A DNA stretch of 64,000 nt from Neocallimastix lanati (nom. inval.) (Eukaryota; Neocallimastigomycota; Neocallimastigomycetes; Neocallimastigales; Neocallimastigaceae): positions 432,501 through 496,500 of the forward strand of contig JACVTC010000074.1 in NCBI GenBank assembly GCA_016946835.1, read 5' to 3'. Positions 47,994 to 60,367 of this stretch are shown in pieces; position 1 is the first letter of the stretch, and the number at the start of each line of letters is the position of its first letter. Made by a program: the position numbers and the translations under genes. The notes beneath the pieces were generated by a model that saw nothing but the letters and a program-made list of their open reading frames with translations, was not told the origin of the DNA and searched no databases.

Positions 47994-48416
47994 TTAAAAA
48001 ATAAAGATTAAATAATATGATAGATTAGATACATTTATAGTTTATAATACATTATAAAATACATAATTCATTTTAATTAAAATAACTAATATTTTTATGG
48101 TAAAATATTAAATACAAATTTACATAATTTTTTGTAAAAATTCTATTTAAATGAATAATAATAATAAGTAAATAAATTTTATATTATTTATATAAATGTA
48201 TAAATTATAATATGTAAATAAATTTAGATCAATATATGAAAATATAACTATTAAATAAATTTATAAGTTAAAATCAATGAATATATTAATTATTATTTAA
48301 ATAAATATTTTTTAAAAATAATTATTATTTTATAAATAATTATAAATTATTAATTATTTTTCATTAATTATAAGAAATATTAATTATTCATTATTGAATA
48401 ATTATGATTTCTTACA

Positions 48417-49071
48417 CAATTATGATAAATAATAATAATATATATTAAGAAATAGTAAAAGATTTTATAATATTTTAAATATTAAAATAATTAAATAGTA
48501 ATAACTTAATAATAATCTTGTTCATAATATTAAATAATTATAATAAATTTTATTATTATAATAATATTATTTAATAATAATATTTATATACATTTGATTG
48601 GAAAATATAGTTACACCAACTATAATAATAATATAAATATAAAATTTTTTATATGGAATAATTAGTTCTTTAGAAATTAATTTATAAAATAATTATGAAA
48701 TTTATTAAGAGAATTTATTTAGAAAAATAATGAATTTTAACAATTAAAAATATTTCTCAACGTTGTATAATCAACTATAAAAATATTAAATAAAAATTAT
48801 TATTATAACAAATATATAAAGTTATAAACTATATTATTTATATTATAGTATTTAACTATTTTAATTATTTATAAAAAGAATTATAATATTTAATATATAG
48901 ATTAAATATTATATAAATTTTTAATAAAACATTTTTTTTAAAATAATTAAGTAAATTTAAATATTAAATATCGGTAAAACTTGTTAAAATAAAACAAGGT
49001 AAAACGATATAAAATAAGTTTAAGAAAATAAAATAAATAATACCTTAAACTTATTAATTAGTACGGTGGAT
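48417..49071. other. AT-rich spacer upstream of tRNA-Val
   Basis: No gene or bounded element recognised. Confidence 0.5.
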
Positions 49072-49144
49072 ATCCGAATAGTGTAGTGGTTATCACGTTT
49101 GCTTTACACGCAAAAGGTCTCCGGTTCGAACCCGGGTTCGGGTA
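49072..49144 (+). tRNA. tRNA-Val (anticodon TAC)
   Basis: Same 73-nt sequence as the minus-strand copy at 12913: acceptor ATCCGAA/TTCGGGT, discriminator A, TTTACAC anticodon loop, B box GGTTCGAACC. The five bases before it (TGGAT) are also shared. Confidence 0.95.
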
Positions 49145-49400
49145 TATTTTTTCATTTTTGATGATAATATTAATTTTTAAATCCAGTATTACTTAGTCTC
49201 CTTCTTAGAAGAAATTCAAAGACATGAAATATTAAAAGATTTTGAAATGGGAGGTAAAGAAGATCTTTTATTAATAATATTTATTAAAATTATCTTCGAG
49301 AGAGTTCTTCTTTCCCGATTTTATATTTTATGAGGATTAATGAATTCCTTACTTACTAATGTTATGTTTTATGCCTATTGTGAATTAGTGATTATTACAC
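49145..49400. other. Spacer between tRNA-Val and retroelement relic
   Basis: Less AT-rich than average (CTTCTTAGAAGAAATTC, ATTATCTTCGAGAGAG) but without a recognisable frame or RNA. Confidence 0.4.
49147..49152 (+). terminator. Pol III terminator, T6
   Basis: A run of six T two bases after the tRNA discriminator, as expected for RNA polymerase III termination. Confidence 0.7.
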
Positions 49401-51842
49401 TGTTTTCAATTTATCGATAATCGAAGCAATAAGGTAAAGAAGAAATTCTGATATAGATTCAAATGATAATTTTTATCCACATGAATAGGGTTATCATCGA
49501 TGAATGGGAAGAGTTAGAGTATTTCAAAACATCACTAACGAACTTTTTTAAAGCATTCTTGGGAAATATGACTTTTGCTATATTGATAATATAATAATAT
49601 TTTCTCCAGATCTAGAAACTCATTTTAAATATCTTACTGAAGTTCTCTCAAGATTCAAAAAAAGCTGGTTTATATGACAAACTTGAAAAATGTGATTTTT
49701 GTGACCCTTACTTAGACTTTCTTGGACATAGAATTTATTCGGATGGTAATCTCATCAATTCAAAAAAGGTTTCCTCTGTTCTTGAATGGCCTACTCCTAC
49801 TAATGAGAAACAATTCCAATCATTTTTAGGACTTTCTAACCTTTATCGACGTTTTTATTCTTGGATTCACCGCGTTGAATTTATTCACTTCATTCTCTTC
49901 TAACGAAAAATGCAAAATTTATTTGGTCATTAGATACTTAATTGACAAAATAAAATCTAAATTTTCTTCTGCTCTGATACTCGCATATCATAATCGTGTT
50001 TTTTCCTTCCTTGTATGAACAAATAGTAATAACTTCATTATTTGAGTTATTCTTTCACAAGAATTACAAAAGGATAATAAAATTCATGCTACTGCCTTCT
50101 TTTCAAGATTACTCTCTGATGCTGAGAAAAATTACCCAATCTATGATAAAAAGTCTTTAGCAATTATTGAAGCCTTAGAACAATGGAGACATCTTTTGAA
50201 AGGAACTTCAATCCCATTTACCATCTTCTCTGACTATCGTAATTTCTTGTATCAAAAGAAACCTGAGAAAATGTAACAAAAACTTGTTCGTTGGGCTCTC
50301 TTTCTATCAGAATTCAATCTCAAAATTACAAACAGTGCCGGATCTGCCAATAGTAAACCTAACCCATTTTCTTTCGACTAGAATATGCTTCAAATGAAGA
50401 AGAATTATGCTCTGACATTCCCTTCAATGTCCATAAACCAGAAAACTTTTGTGCTACCTCTTCTTAAGCATCACTAAATGACCAAATACTTCAAGAATAC
50501 AAGAAAGATAAAAACTATTAAGAAATCTATAAAAATCTTAGTTCTAAACAAAATTTTAAAAAATCAAATAATTTTTCCTTAAGAAATAACTTCCTACTAT
50601 TTAAAGGAAAAATATATGTTCCTCTAATTGTTGATCCTCAGTTTTAAACATCTGACATAACTTCCTTTAAGCTGGTCATTTTGGTTTCAATTAAACTTTT
50701 TCTTTAAAATAAGTCATGATTTTTTTCGGTCATCTATGTAAAGCGATATTAAAGATTATATAAGATCTTGTGAAATGGGTTGACGTTCAAAAGACTCTAG
50801 AGATAAACTCTATGGATTTTTAAACCCGCTTGAAATTCCTGACAGACTTTGGACCTTCGCTATCTATGAATTTTATCACTAATCTTCCTCCTTCTAATGG
50901 TTATACTTATATTTTTGTTGTATTTGACAGATTTACCAAAATGGGTCATTTCATCCCTTTTTCTAATGTTTTTTTCTTCAGAAGACCCTGCTAAAATATT
51001 TATGACTCATATTTTCAGTCTTCATAAACTGCCAAATGAGATTCTTTCCGATAAAGATAAACAGTTCATTTCTAACTTCCGGACTTCTATTTGTAAAGTT
51101 CTTAAAATTTTAATAAAACTTTCTTCCACTTTACACCATTAAACTAATGATTTAAAGGAGAGGAGAACTTCGTTGTTGAACAATTTCTCAGATGCTATTC
51201 AAATTTTGAAGGGTCAAACTGATATAATTATCTATTCCTTGCGAAATTCTGTTATACCAATTCAGTTCAAGAATCTCTAAACAATTAACTTTTCTTGGTG
51301 AATTATTGCTATAATCCCCGTTTCTCTCCAGTTATACTAAGTTCTATTGATGTTTTTCATGTGGAAGAGTTCACAACAAACTTATCAGAAGTTTTCAAAG
51401 AATTAAAAGAAAACTTAAAACAAGCAATTAGCAAACAAGAAATATTCACTAATAAACACAGAAACACCCAAATTCAAAATGAACAACAAAGTACGGGTTA
51501 ACTGTTCCCTTATAATTCAAAAAAAAAATAAGAAATTAATACCAAGAAAGTTAGGACCATATAAAATTCTTGAAAAAATTTCCCTAGTAACTTACAAAGT
51601 TATTTTCCAAAAAAAATGTAGAATTCAACTATCATTTATGTATCTGAAATAAAGCCATATTATGAAGATAATCTCAAAAGAAAGAAGGATCCACCATCTC
51701 TAATTAAAGTCAATGACGAAGAAGAATATGAACTTGAAGAAATTCTCTACAAAAGATGGCATTATGGGAAAATTCAATATCTTATTATGTGGAAAGGATA
51801 TTTGTTATCTGAAGCATCTTGTGAATCTAGAAACAAATTTTA
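49400..51842 (+). mobile_element. Chromodomain Ty3/gypsy relic (RT to chromodomain)
   Basis: Fossil of a chromovirus-type Ty3/gypsy element. Recognisable in order: late RT (about 49500-49870, including FLGHRIY and VLEWPTPTN); RNase H (about 50020-50280); integrase zinc and core parts (about 50650-51200, with an [10 protein letters not shown] block); the integrase C-terminal part (51295-51650); a chromodomain (about 51715-51842, EEYELEEILYKR and YLIMWKGY). It has many breaks, lacks gag, protease and early RT, and looks old compared with the 39.3 kb element. Confidence 0.88.
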
Positions 51843-52189
51843 ATTGTTCAGAATTACTTGAAAAATTCAACAAATAAAACAATGAAATTTATGTTTTGAA
51901 AATGAATATTTATATTATTACTTACCATTATTTCTCAAATTTTTATATTAATATTAAAATTATTCTTATCAATATCAATAAATTTTATTATTTTTTATTA
52001 TTAATATTCATATATTTTTATTAATATTTATGTAACTTTATTAAAACATTGTATACTTATTATTATCATGTATTAAAATTTTACATCAAATAATTAGTAA
52101 AAAGTAAAAAATAATTTATATTAGATTAATTAAATAAATTTTAGTTATGATTTTGCCTAGTTTTGAGATTCGTCTGGTATCCGAAACCT

Positions 52190-52290
52190 GGAGGAGGGTC
52201 ATGTAACGAAAATCTTAGCTAGCAAATTAATAGCAATGGTTCAGTGGTACCATGACTATCAGGCTGGACCCCTAGGGTTCGACTCACATT
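52190..52290 (+). mobile_element. Polypurine tract, LTR start and tRNA-like stretch
   Basis: GGAGGAGGG (about 52191) followed by TGTAACGAAAATCTTAG (52202) is the expected purine tract and 3' LTR start of the chromodomain element. Within the next 90 bases GGTTCAGTGG resembles a tRNA A box and GGGTTCGACTC (about 52275) a B box, followed by TTTTTT. The cloverleaf does not close well, so a working tRNA is unlikely. Confidence 0.4.
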
Positions 52291-52739
52291 TTTTCCAAAA
52301 TTTATTAATTTTTTTTTTTTTATATTTAGAATAGTAAAGTAATTACAAGTATTTTAATGATCAAATAATCAGATCGATAAAACCGGAAAGATCAATTTTA
52401 TTAATAATTTCTATCATTTTTTATTTAAAGTCATTTTTTTGAATTTTCTTCAATTACTGATAATTAATAATAATTATGGATAAATTCTAATAATTATTCT
52501 TCAGTAAAAATTATAAATAAATGTAAAATTTCATGATAAATATTTTTAAGTTCGTACTTTTATTAATTAGTTATAAATAATTTAGAATATTATATTTGTA
52601 TTTCTTTTACTAAAAGAAAAAAAGTTTTTATTTATTAATTATTTATTATTATTATATATTTATATATTATTTATTATTAATAATAATATACAAATATGTT
52701 GCTACACATATTTGTTTTATATCATAATATTCTTAATAT
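52291..52739. other. AT-rich spacer with an I-family tail
   Basis: The end of this stretch (52690-52724, CAAATATGTTGCTACACATA to TTTTATATCA) matches the last 35 bp of element I1 including its small hairpin. The rest of I is not recognisable. No gene. Confidence 0.45.
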
Positions 52740-53020
52740 GTGCATTGATTTTTATATATTAATTATACTTATAATTAATATTATAAGAAATTTTATAACA
52801 TAAATCGATGTTTTAATTACATTCTTAATATTTTATCTATATATATAATTAATAAGTGTTTCCTTAATATAATAAGTGTTAATATTTAAAATACTTTAAC
52901 ATAAAAATTCATTAAATAGCTTATTTTAATAACAAGAATAATAACAAGAACAGCTAATTAAATAGTTAATTATAATAAAAAATAATATATATACTATCTA
53001 TGAACATATAATTATTCAGT
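52740..53020 (-). repeat. Repeat family Q (Q3), partial
   Basis: Shares ATATAATTAATAAGTGTT-like and AACAGCTAATTAAATAGTTA stretches with Q2 (61090-61566) in the same orientation, and with Q1 in reverse. Confidence 0.55.
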
Positions 53021-53039
53021 TTGAACTAAAAGAAGAGGA

Positions 53040-54900
53040 TCTTCTTATCTTCCAAAATCGAGCTACGTGAATTGATCTACTAGGATGACCTTATCAAAAT
53101 TTAATTTTTTGGTATTACCTTAAGTTGTCAAGAATGGCTACTAAAATATTTACTTTCTCCTCTGTAAAGGATGAATTAAATTTTAAGGAACTCAAGAAAG
53201 AGCAATGAGATGTATCCATGTTTGGAAACTAAAATCCCGATATCCAAGGATTGGCTGTTGAAATGAAACTTCGGGTTACCTCACAAAACATTAAAGATTC
53301 TAGGACGATTTATTAGGGATGTTTACTTACCTCATGAGGTGATGCACAATGATATATAAGAGATATAAAATAAACCTTAAAGGGATATAAATGATGAAGA
53401 AAGTGAAGAGGAGTTAGAAACTTATAGTAACTAGAATGAAAAAGAAGGAGAAGATATAGAGGAAGAGTTTCTCTCTTTAGAAAAGAGAGTTACATCGTTA
53501 AAGTCTTTTTATGGAATTATGAAGGAATAAAGTATACTTCTAAGGGAAATTAGAGCTTTGAGGATTAAAATGAATGAAAAAATTAAAGAATTTCAATATT
53601 AAATATAGAAATCACTATAATCAATTAAACAAAAATTAGAGAAATGTTATTAGTGATTTAGACTGTATCGACTCACTGATTCCTAATTATGAAGTTTGGA
53701 AAAGGGTTTCTCTTAGAGGCGACAACATCAATTTGGAAAAAACATTCTTACTGTCTAAGAAGTTGGACAGACTAAATAGGAATTTATATGAAAATTTTAA
53801 TAACTCCAAGAACAACCCAACATTAAATATCAGAAATAAGAAAGACAAAGAAAAAGAGGAATTTAAATTGCTATTTATGAAAAATTTAAAAGATGTGTCT
53901 AGCAAATAGCATCCAAGCCTCATGTCATTACAAAAAAATTAAATAAGTTGCATCCACCTATTTTAAGTAATCTTTCCATTAGAAAAGAAAAGAAAATAGA
54001 CAAATCATTTGAGATAAGGATAGAACGCTTAAGAATACTGTAAATCAAGGAATTAATTTAAAACCAACAATCAAACATCATATCCAATTAGCTGAAGGTA
54101 ATGAAAATTATAATATTAAAGAAGAATTGAAATCTGCCATTAATCAAATCACATTAGGACACCTGTTAGATATATCAAACTAAAAGTTGAAAATGAGTTG
54201 AGTAAGCTACTTAAATTAAATAAAACTAATATTATTAGTGCTGTTTCGAATTTAGAACCCTCCATAACCTTTGTTAGTAATATTGATCATGATTATATTC
54301 CAACTTCCAAAAATAAGGATGAAGATGGGTTAGCTATGGTTCTCGCTACTCCTGGAAATTTCCTTGTAAGACTTTTAGTAGATACGTGTGGTAATTTAAA
54401 TATAGTTACTTAAGAATTTCAAAATACACTGAAAAAAAATAGTATAGTTATTGGCACTAAATTATATGAAGTTTTGGTGTTACTTAATCAAAAATTACAA
54501 TATATTTAATTAAAAATGAAAGATTTATTAATCAAACTCAAATTAAAGAAGCCCAACAAGATTCTTTGGAAGTCTAAATCCAACGAATTATATTCATAAT
54601 GATTTATTCCTTAAACCTATAAATGAAAAGTATAGGCCTAAAGCTGTTAAAATATTTCTACTATAGCAACTATTAGTGACAATCTTTCAACATTTAAATT
54701 ATTTCTACATGAAATTCATTTAACTCATGGAACTAAACCAATTATATAACAAAGTTATAATATATCAAATTACTTGTAAGTTAATTAATGAAAATCACAA
54801 AGAAAAAATATTTTCATTCGTAAAGTTCGTACTATTTATATTTTTGATGGAAAAACAATTTTAAAATGTAATAATTATATTAAAGAAATATTTAGAAATA
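53040..54900 (+). mobile_element. Retroelement gag-protease relic
   Basis: Fossil. Mixed-composition sequence with long Lys/Glu-rich coding-like stretches typical of gag. It is followed at 54198-54413 by a frame containing LLVDTCGNLNIVT, the active-site region of a retropepsin-type aspartic protease (family motif D-T/S-G). No RT follows. It has several breaks. It most resembles the gag-protease part of a Ty3/gypsy element; whether it belongs to either pol relic here cannot be told. Confidence 0.65.
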
Positions 54901-55956
54901 TATTAGTAATAATTAATAATGTAAAGCTTTTAGAAAATAGATTTTAATTGATGAAAATGAATTTTAAAGAAAAAGAATAAAATAATTTTTAAAATAAGAA
55001 TTTTTAATCTATTATTGACAAGAGAGATACCACAATAGTTTTTACAATTTGATAATATACCTTCGTTAATAAAAAAGATTATAAAAATACTTTTTTTTTT
55101 CAATAAATAAACTTTTTACATAAAGTTTTATTTATAATATGAAAATAAACTAAAAATAAAAGCAACAAAAAAAAATTATTTCATTTAAAAATAAAAATAG
55201 TTTTATTATTAAATAAATCTTTTATTGATTTTTTATTTTATAAAAATTTTTTTTTTTTTTGATTGTTTATTTTATAATTTTTTATTTTATAATTTTTATA
55301 GAAATATAAAATATTATATTTTATATAATTAATTTTTTTTTTATTTTTCATTTCTTTTTTTATTTTTTTAAATTTTTTAATTTTTTTTCTAAATTCTTTT
55401 TGTTCTTAATATTCTAACTTATTTTTATTATTCTTTCTATTTTTTTTATTAATAAATATTAAATATATTATTAATTTAAAAAATTTTTTAATATTGATAT
55501 TGTTATTTTTTTTAATATTATTATATTTTTAGTTTAAATCAAATTTCAAATTCACTTTATATAATAGCAAATTTAAAATTTAATTATATTGTTAAGAATT
55601 TTTTGTATTATTACTAATAATTATATATTTTCATGAATTTAGTTTTAATAAAAATAAATATTGATTAGTTATATTTTTATTTTTTTTTGTTATTGATAAT
55701 TTCAATATATATATAAATTCTAATAATATTTGTTTGATAAATATGATAATTTATATCATATTTTTTTTGAAAAAAAAAAAAAAGATTAAAAATGTTAAAA
55801 AATTTTTTTTTTACTTTTTAATTTTAGTATTATTTTTTCATTTCTATTTTTACTTTTTAATTATTCGTTTAAAAAATTTTTTTTTTGATATTAATTAAGT
55901 TTATCATGACGAATATCAATATTAAAATAAAAACGATTATTTTCTTTATTGGTGAA
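54901..55956. other. AT-rich 3' flank of the subtilase gene
   Basis: Long poly(T) and poly(A) tracts, no frame recognised. It probably holds the gene's 3' untranslated region near 55800-55956. Confidence 0.45.
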
Positions 55957-58574
55957 TTAATTTTTAATACCACACCAATGACCATTTTCAACACCCCATT
56001 TACCATCTTCATTTTTATCTAATACATATTTAGTTTGCATACAACATGGATATCCTATAATATTGAAAATTTAGATATAATTTAATATATATATAATTTA
56101 ACTAAATTTTATAGATATATATAAATATTTATTTTAATTATCATTTACCTAATGGAAGAGACCAGCACTATATGATAAAAAATGAAGAAAAAATTATATT
56201 ATTATTAGTATTTATCAATATATTAATTTTAATATTGCAATAAATAGATAATACTACTTACGAAATTGGAACATTTTTTTTTATTATTTTTATAATTTTC
56301 AAGAATAGGTTCCATTAAAACAGAATATTTAGTACTTTCTTCATTTATAATATTATTTAATTCGTTACATTTATTACTATAAATATATTCACATTTTTTT
56401 TCTAATTCTTCTTCGGTGATATTATCAAGGATACCTTTTTGATGACATTCCATATAAGTGTATAGAATATCTCTCAATCTTACAATATTATATCTTGAAT
56501 TTGAATTAAGATATGTTGTTTTATTATAATTATTAATAAATCCAAATGATTTATATTTTTTAGCAATGGAACAGACAGATTGATTAGCAAATTGACGTTT
56601 ATAGAATGTTTGACATTTATCTGTTTTAAATATTTCTCCTTTACTTAAAGTTTCACTTGCACTCATATTTTCTTTAATTTCAAATTGGCATTCCTCATTC
56701 TCTTTAACTTCCTTTTCACATTCTTCAATTGCCTTTTCTACAGTAGTACAATATCCAAATTCACTTTGACATCCATTTTCAATGAGACATTTCTCCCAAG
56801 GATCATTTTCGAAAGAAATGCATTCTCCTTCCTTAGAACAACATCCACTAGAACAAGAGGCATTTACTCCTCTACCACATTTAACATTAGTATCATCTGG
56901 TGAATAAATACTACGCTTACCATTATTAACAAAATAATTAGGGGTTTTAATTTTTGGAATAATTTCTAAATTATTAATAGCATCTTTGAAAGACAATTGT
57001 TGTAACTTTTCTCTCATTGATTCAGTGGTGTAATTATCTGGAAATTCAGACATAATTAATGCAGCAATACCTGATACAATAGGAGCTGAACATGATGTTC
57101 CTCTAGTCTCGATAAATGATTCAATATTTCCATCTTTGAAATTAGCACAGGTTACTTCTGCTGGTGCAAATATATCAACACAATCTCCGTAATTGGAGAA
57201 ATCCACTTTGAAATAACCATTTTCATTAATAGCATCGGTTATACCTCCAACAGTTACAGATTTACGATATCCTGAAAAAGAACTGAATTTTGGACTTTCC
57301 TTACTTTCACATATATTTCTATTTTCATTACCAGCAGCATCAATAATAACAATTCCTTTTTCATTTACAGATTTAAGCATATCATCAATTAATTCCAAGT
57401 AGTATCCCCATCCTAAAGATAAATTAACAACAGTTTTATGAGGAGTAGCATGATCTCTAATATAACCTAATGCAAAATAGGTGGAAATTAAAGTATCATC
57501 ACAAGTAATCATGTGTAAATTGGCTTTTTTAGCTACTCCACTATGTCTACCTCCAGCAACTGATAAATCCATAATACCATGAAATGGATAATAACCTTCC
57601 ATATAGGTACAATTCTTTTTTTGTTCTTCTGTGGTTTCATTAATTCCAGTTTCTGTAGCTAAGGCATCACAAGTTACTGTTCTTTCATAAGGTGTTCCTT
57701 CATAAGTATCAAAATCAATATGATTAGCTATTAAACCTCCATCAATGGCATAAATATCAATTCCTTGACCTGCAGAACTTGGATAATAATAATAATTATC
57801 ATCAATACGTTTACCTTCATAATAATAAGGAGATTGAGAAATTAATGGTAAATGAATAAAAGTAGTATTTTTAATTTCTTTAACATCTTGAACACTGACT
57901 TCCTTCCAACCGGTTTCTCTTTTGATAGCTTCAAGATTATAATATTCAGGTTTATTATGTTTATTATAAGTTTCTTCACTTCTTTTATTCAAATTACGTT
58001 TTACTTCTACAGGAGTATCCATTTGATCATTTCCAATAATATTTAATTTTTCATTTTTTTTGCAATATAATACATTTTTCATATTACAAACAGTTTTGGC
58101 AGTTTCTTCTGAGAGATAAGCACTTACAAGTTTGTAATTTAAAACATCAGTAATATGCATAACCAAATTTGATTCAAATGGAATATATTCAGAAGAAGTA
58201 GAATTATCAGATTTATTCAATTCCAATGAACGTTTATAGAATCCATTGTCTTGTTTATTTAAAAATAAAAATTTTTTTCTTTGTTCATTACGTTTTTCCT
58301 TCGGAAGAGACTCTAATTCATCAAGTTTTTCATCTAATTCACCATTTTCTAAGGCATAGGTTTCTTTCTTTTCTTCAATGACATCATAGATATCGTTCAT
58401 TCTATCATTGACTAATTCATCAATTTTATTTCGAACTGTTTGACTTTCTTCATTATAATATTTATCTGATTTATTTCTTAAAATAGCTACAATATAATAA
58501 GAATTTTCAGAATGAACGAAAGACACACAGTTCAAAAAAACTAGAACTATCAATGAAAAAAAGTAATTATTCAT
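55957..58574 (-). CDS. Secreted subtilisin-like protein with CBM18 and C-terminal dockerin
   Basis: Three exons on the minus strand (58574-56262, 56167-56149, 56054-55957) give 809 residues. Residues 1-22 are a signal peptide. About 25-185 resembles an inhibitor I9-type propeptide. About 268-530 is a peptidase S8 domain with Asp278 (IYAIDGG), Asn416 (AAGNE) and Ser494 (RGTSCSAP). At the His motif, FHGIM(335)DLSVAGG aligns without gaps to proteinase K HGTHCAGTVG up to GVAKK, so Met335 replaces the catalytic His. A hevein-type chitin-binding domain (CBM18) spans 566-609 (CGRGVNASC, GCCSKEGEC, GCQSEFGYC). A helical Cys-containing region covers about 611-771. Residues 772-809 are a fungal dockerin (CWSLPLGYPCC, DGKWGVENGHWCG). 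Dockerins bind cohesins of the extracellular cellulosome, so the product is likely a complex-attached protein that touches chitin. The start is the first ATG, behind an A-rich leader. AT-rich codon use is normal for the genome. Confidence 0.93.
56055..56148 (-). other. Intron 2 of the subtilase-dockerin gene
   Basis: 94 bp, GTAAAT donor and TTATAG acceptor. It follows a 19-nt exon and splits a Gly codon in the dockerin. Joining keeps the frame to the TAA at 55957. Confidence 0.85.
56168..56261 (-). other. Intron 1 of the subtilase-dockerin gene
   Basis: 94 bp with GTAAGT donor, TACTAATAA branch-like sequence and ATAG acceptor. Reading through it would add ten unrelated residues (VSSIIYLLQY) and a stop, hiding the dockerin. 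Confidence 0.85.
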
Positions 58575-59407
58575 TTTTTTTTATTTTTAAATGAATATTA
58601 TATTAAAAGTTTAGTTTTTAATAATTTTTTTTTTAAATTTATTTTTATTTTTCTTTTTAATTTTATATTTTTTTAATATTTCTAATATTATAAAATATCA
58701 TTTAATTTATAATATTTTAAATAATATTAATATTAGAATTTTTTTTATTTTTACAGTTTTGTTTTGAAAAAAAAAAATAATAATTATGTATTTATATACT
58801 CAAAAAAAAGTCTATAAAAAATATTTGTATATATTTCTTTTATTACTTTAATAAAAGAAAAATTTTATTTACTTATTTATTTATTTATTTATTTATTATT
58901 TATTATTATTTATTTAAAACTAAAATTAAAAAAAAGAAAATTCTTTTTCTACTTTTATTACTATTAATTTTTTTTTTAAAAAAAATAAAAAATTTAAAAT
59001 TTTATTATAAAATTTAAGGTAACACAAAAAATGATAAAAAGAAAAATTTTTTTTTCTATATAGGAAAGAAGAATTTAAAAAAAAAAATTATTTGAAACAA
59101 TAAAAAAAAAAAAAAAAAAAAAAATTAGTATGGAACAGAAAAAAAAAAAATATTTCATTGTTAAAAAAAAAAATAAATTATATTTGTTTATATATTATTT
59201 ATTATTTATTAATAAATACTCTTTTATTATTATTTACTATTCATTAATAAATACTCTTTTTTATTATTTATTATTTATTATTTATTATTTATTAATTTAT
59301 AATTAAAACATAATTACTATAAGATTTCTTAAAAAATAAAAAAATTAATATGAAAAAAAATTTTTAAATGGTAACTGATATACAACTCAAAAGTTCGAGG
59401 TACTATT
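58575..59407. other. Upstream flank of the subtilase gene
   Basis: Poly(A)/poly(T)-rich, with ATTT repeats near 58870-58915 and a poly(A) run near 59100. It presumably holds the promoter, but no specific element could be assigned. Confidence 0.45.
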
Positions 59408-59870
59408 TGTTAGGGATTTATTAATTAAAATTATTAAAATATTATTTATTTATTTATTTATTTAATTTTATTATTAAGATTATATATATTTATTCAAGTA
59501 AAATAATTATACTTCACTATACATTTAAAAACTATCTAACAACTTTCTTACGTTATTTAGTTATTTAATTAGTTGTTCTTATGATTAAAATAAACTATAA
59601 ATGAATTTTTATGTTAAAATATTATAAATATTAATAATTATTATTTAAGGAAATATTTAATAATTATATAAATATAAATATAAAATAATAAGAATATAAT
59701 TAAAACATGGATTTATGCTATAAAATTGATTATTAATTATAAATATAATTAATATTTAGAAATTAAGCCTGATATTAAAATTATTAAAAAATCATTAGAT
59801 TTATATGTGATTTATGACATTAATTTATGTTTGAATAATAAAACTAATTTTATATTAATTAAGGTTTGAA
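59408..59870 (+). repeat. Repeat family Q (Q1)
   Basis: Begins TGTTAGGGATTTATTAATT and matches the reverse of Q2, which ends AATTAATCCCCAACA at 61566. Shared landmarks are an ATTT run, TATTTATTCAAGTAAAA and AATTAGTTGTT. Termini are LTR-like (TGTT...) but the other end is not sharp. Confidence 0.6.
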
Positions 59871-60367
59871 TATTTCATTTAATATCATTACACAAATAAT
59901 AAATATTTCATTAATTATAATAAATAATACTACATTAAATTATTTAATGGAAATTATAAATTTTTTATTTTTTATTTAATGGAAGTTTTAGTTTTTTTTT
60001 TTATATAAATTAAAAAATTTTTTAAAAAAAAAACTAATTTATTAATTATTAAACCTATAATAAATATAAAAATTTATTATTAAATAATCCATAAAAAAAA
60101 TATAAATATATATTAAAATAAATATATAAATATAAATATATAAATAAATATAAATATATAAATAAATATAAATATATAAATAAATATAAATATAAAAATA
60201 AATAAATATAAATATATATTGATTTTTATTATTTTTTAATTTTTAAATCATTGATTTATAAATATTGTTTAGAGGTTCTTTTCAAATGTGATTTGTTTTA
60301 ACTTTTGATAATAAAATTATTTAAAAAATAAAAATATTTATTACTTATTATTATTTTTTATTTATTT
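59871..60367. other. AT-rich spacer with ATAAATATAA repeats
   Basis: Tandem ATAAATATAAATAT-type units at about 60120-60215. No gene recognised. Confidence 0.55.

Larger units (their letters stand above)
47374..48416 (-). mobile_element. Solo LTR, family J (J1)
   Basis: 1,043 bp, TGTAATAGCTATACTAAA to TTATGATTTCTTACA, flanked by CAATT on both sides (47369-47373, 48417-48421). The left duplication is the same five bases as the right duplication of the B element. Pseudoknot: TCTAATCTT (47751), CTATTTAGG (47770), AAGATTAGA (47781), CCTAAATAG (47797). Confidence 0.88.
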
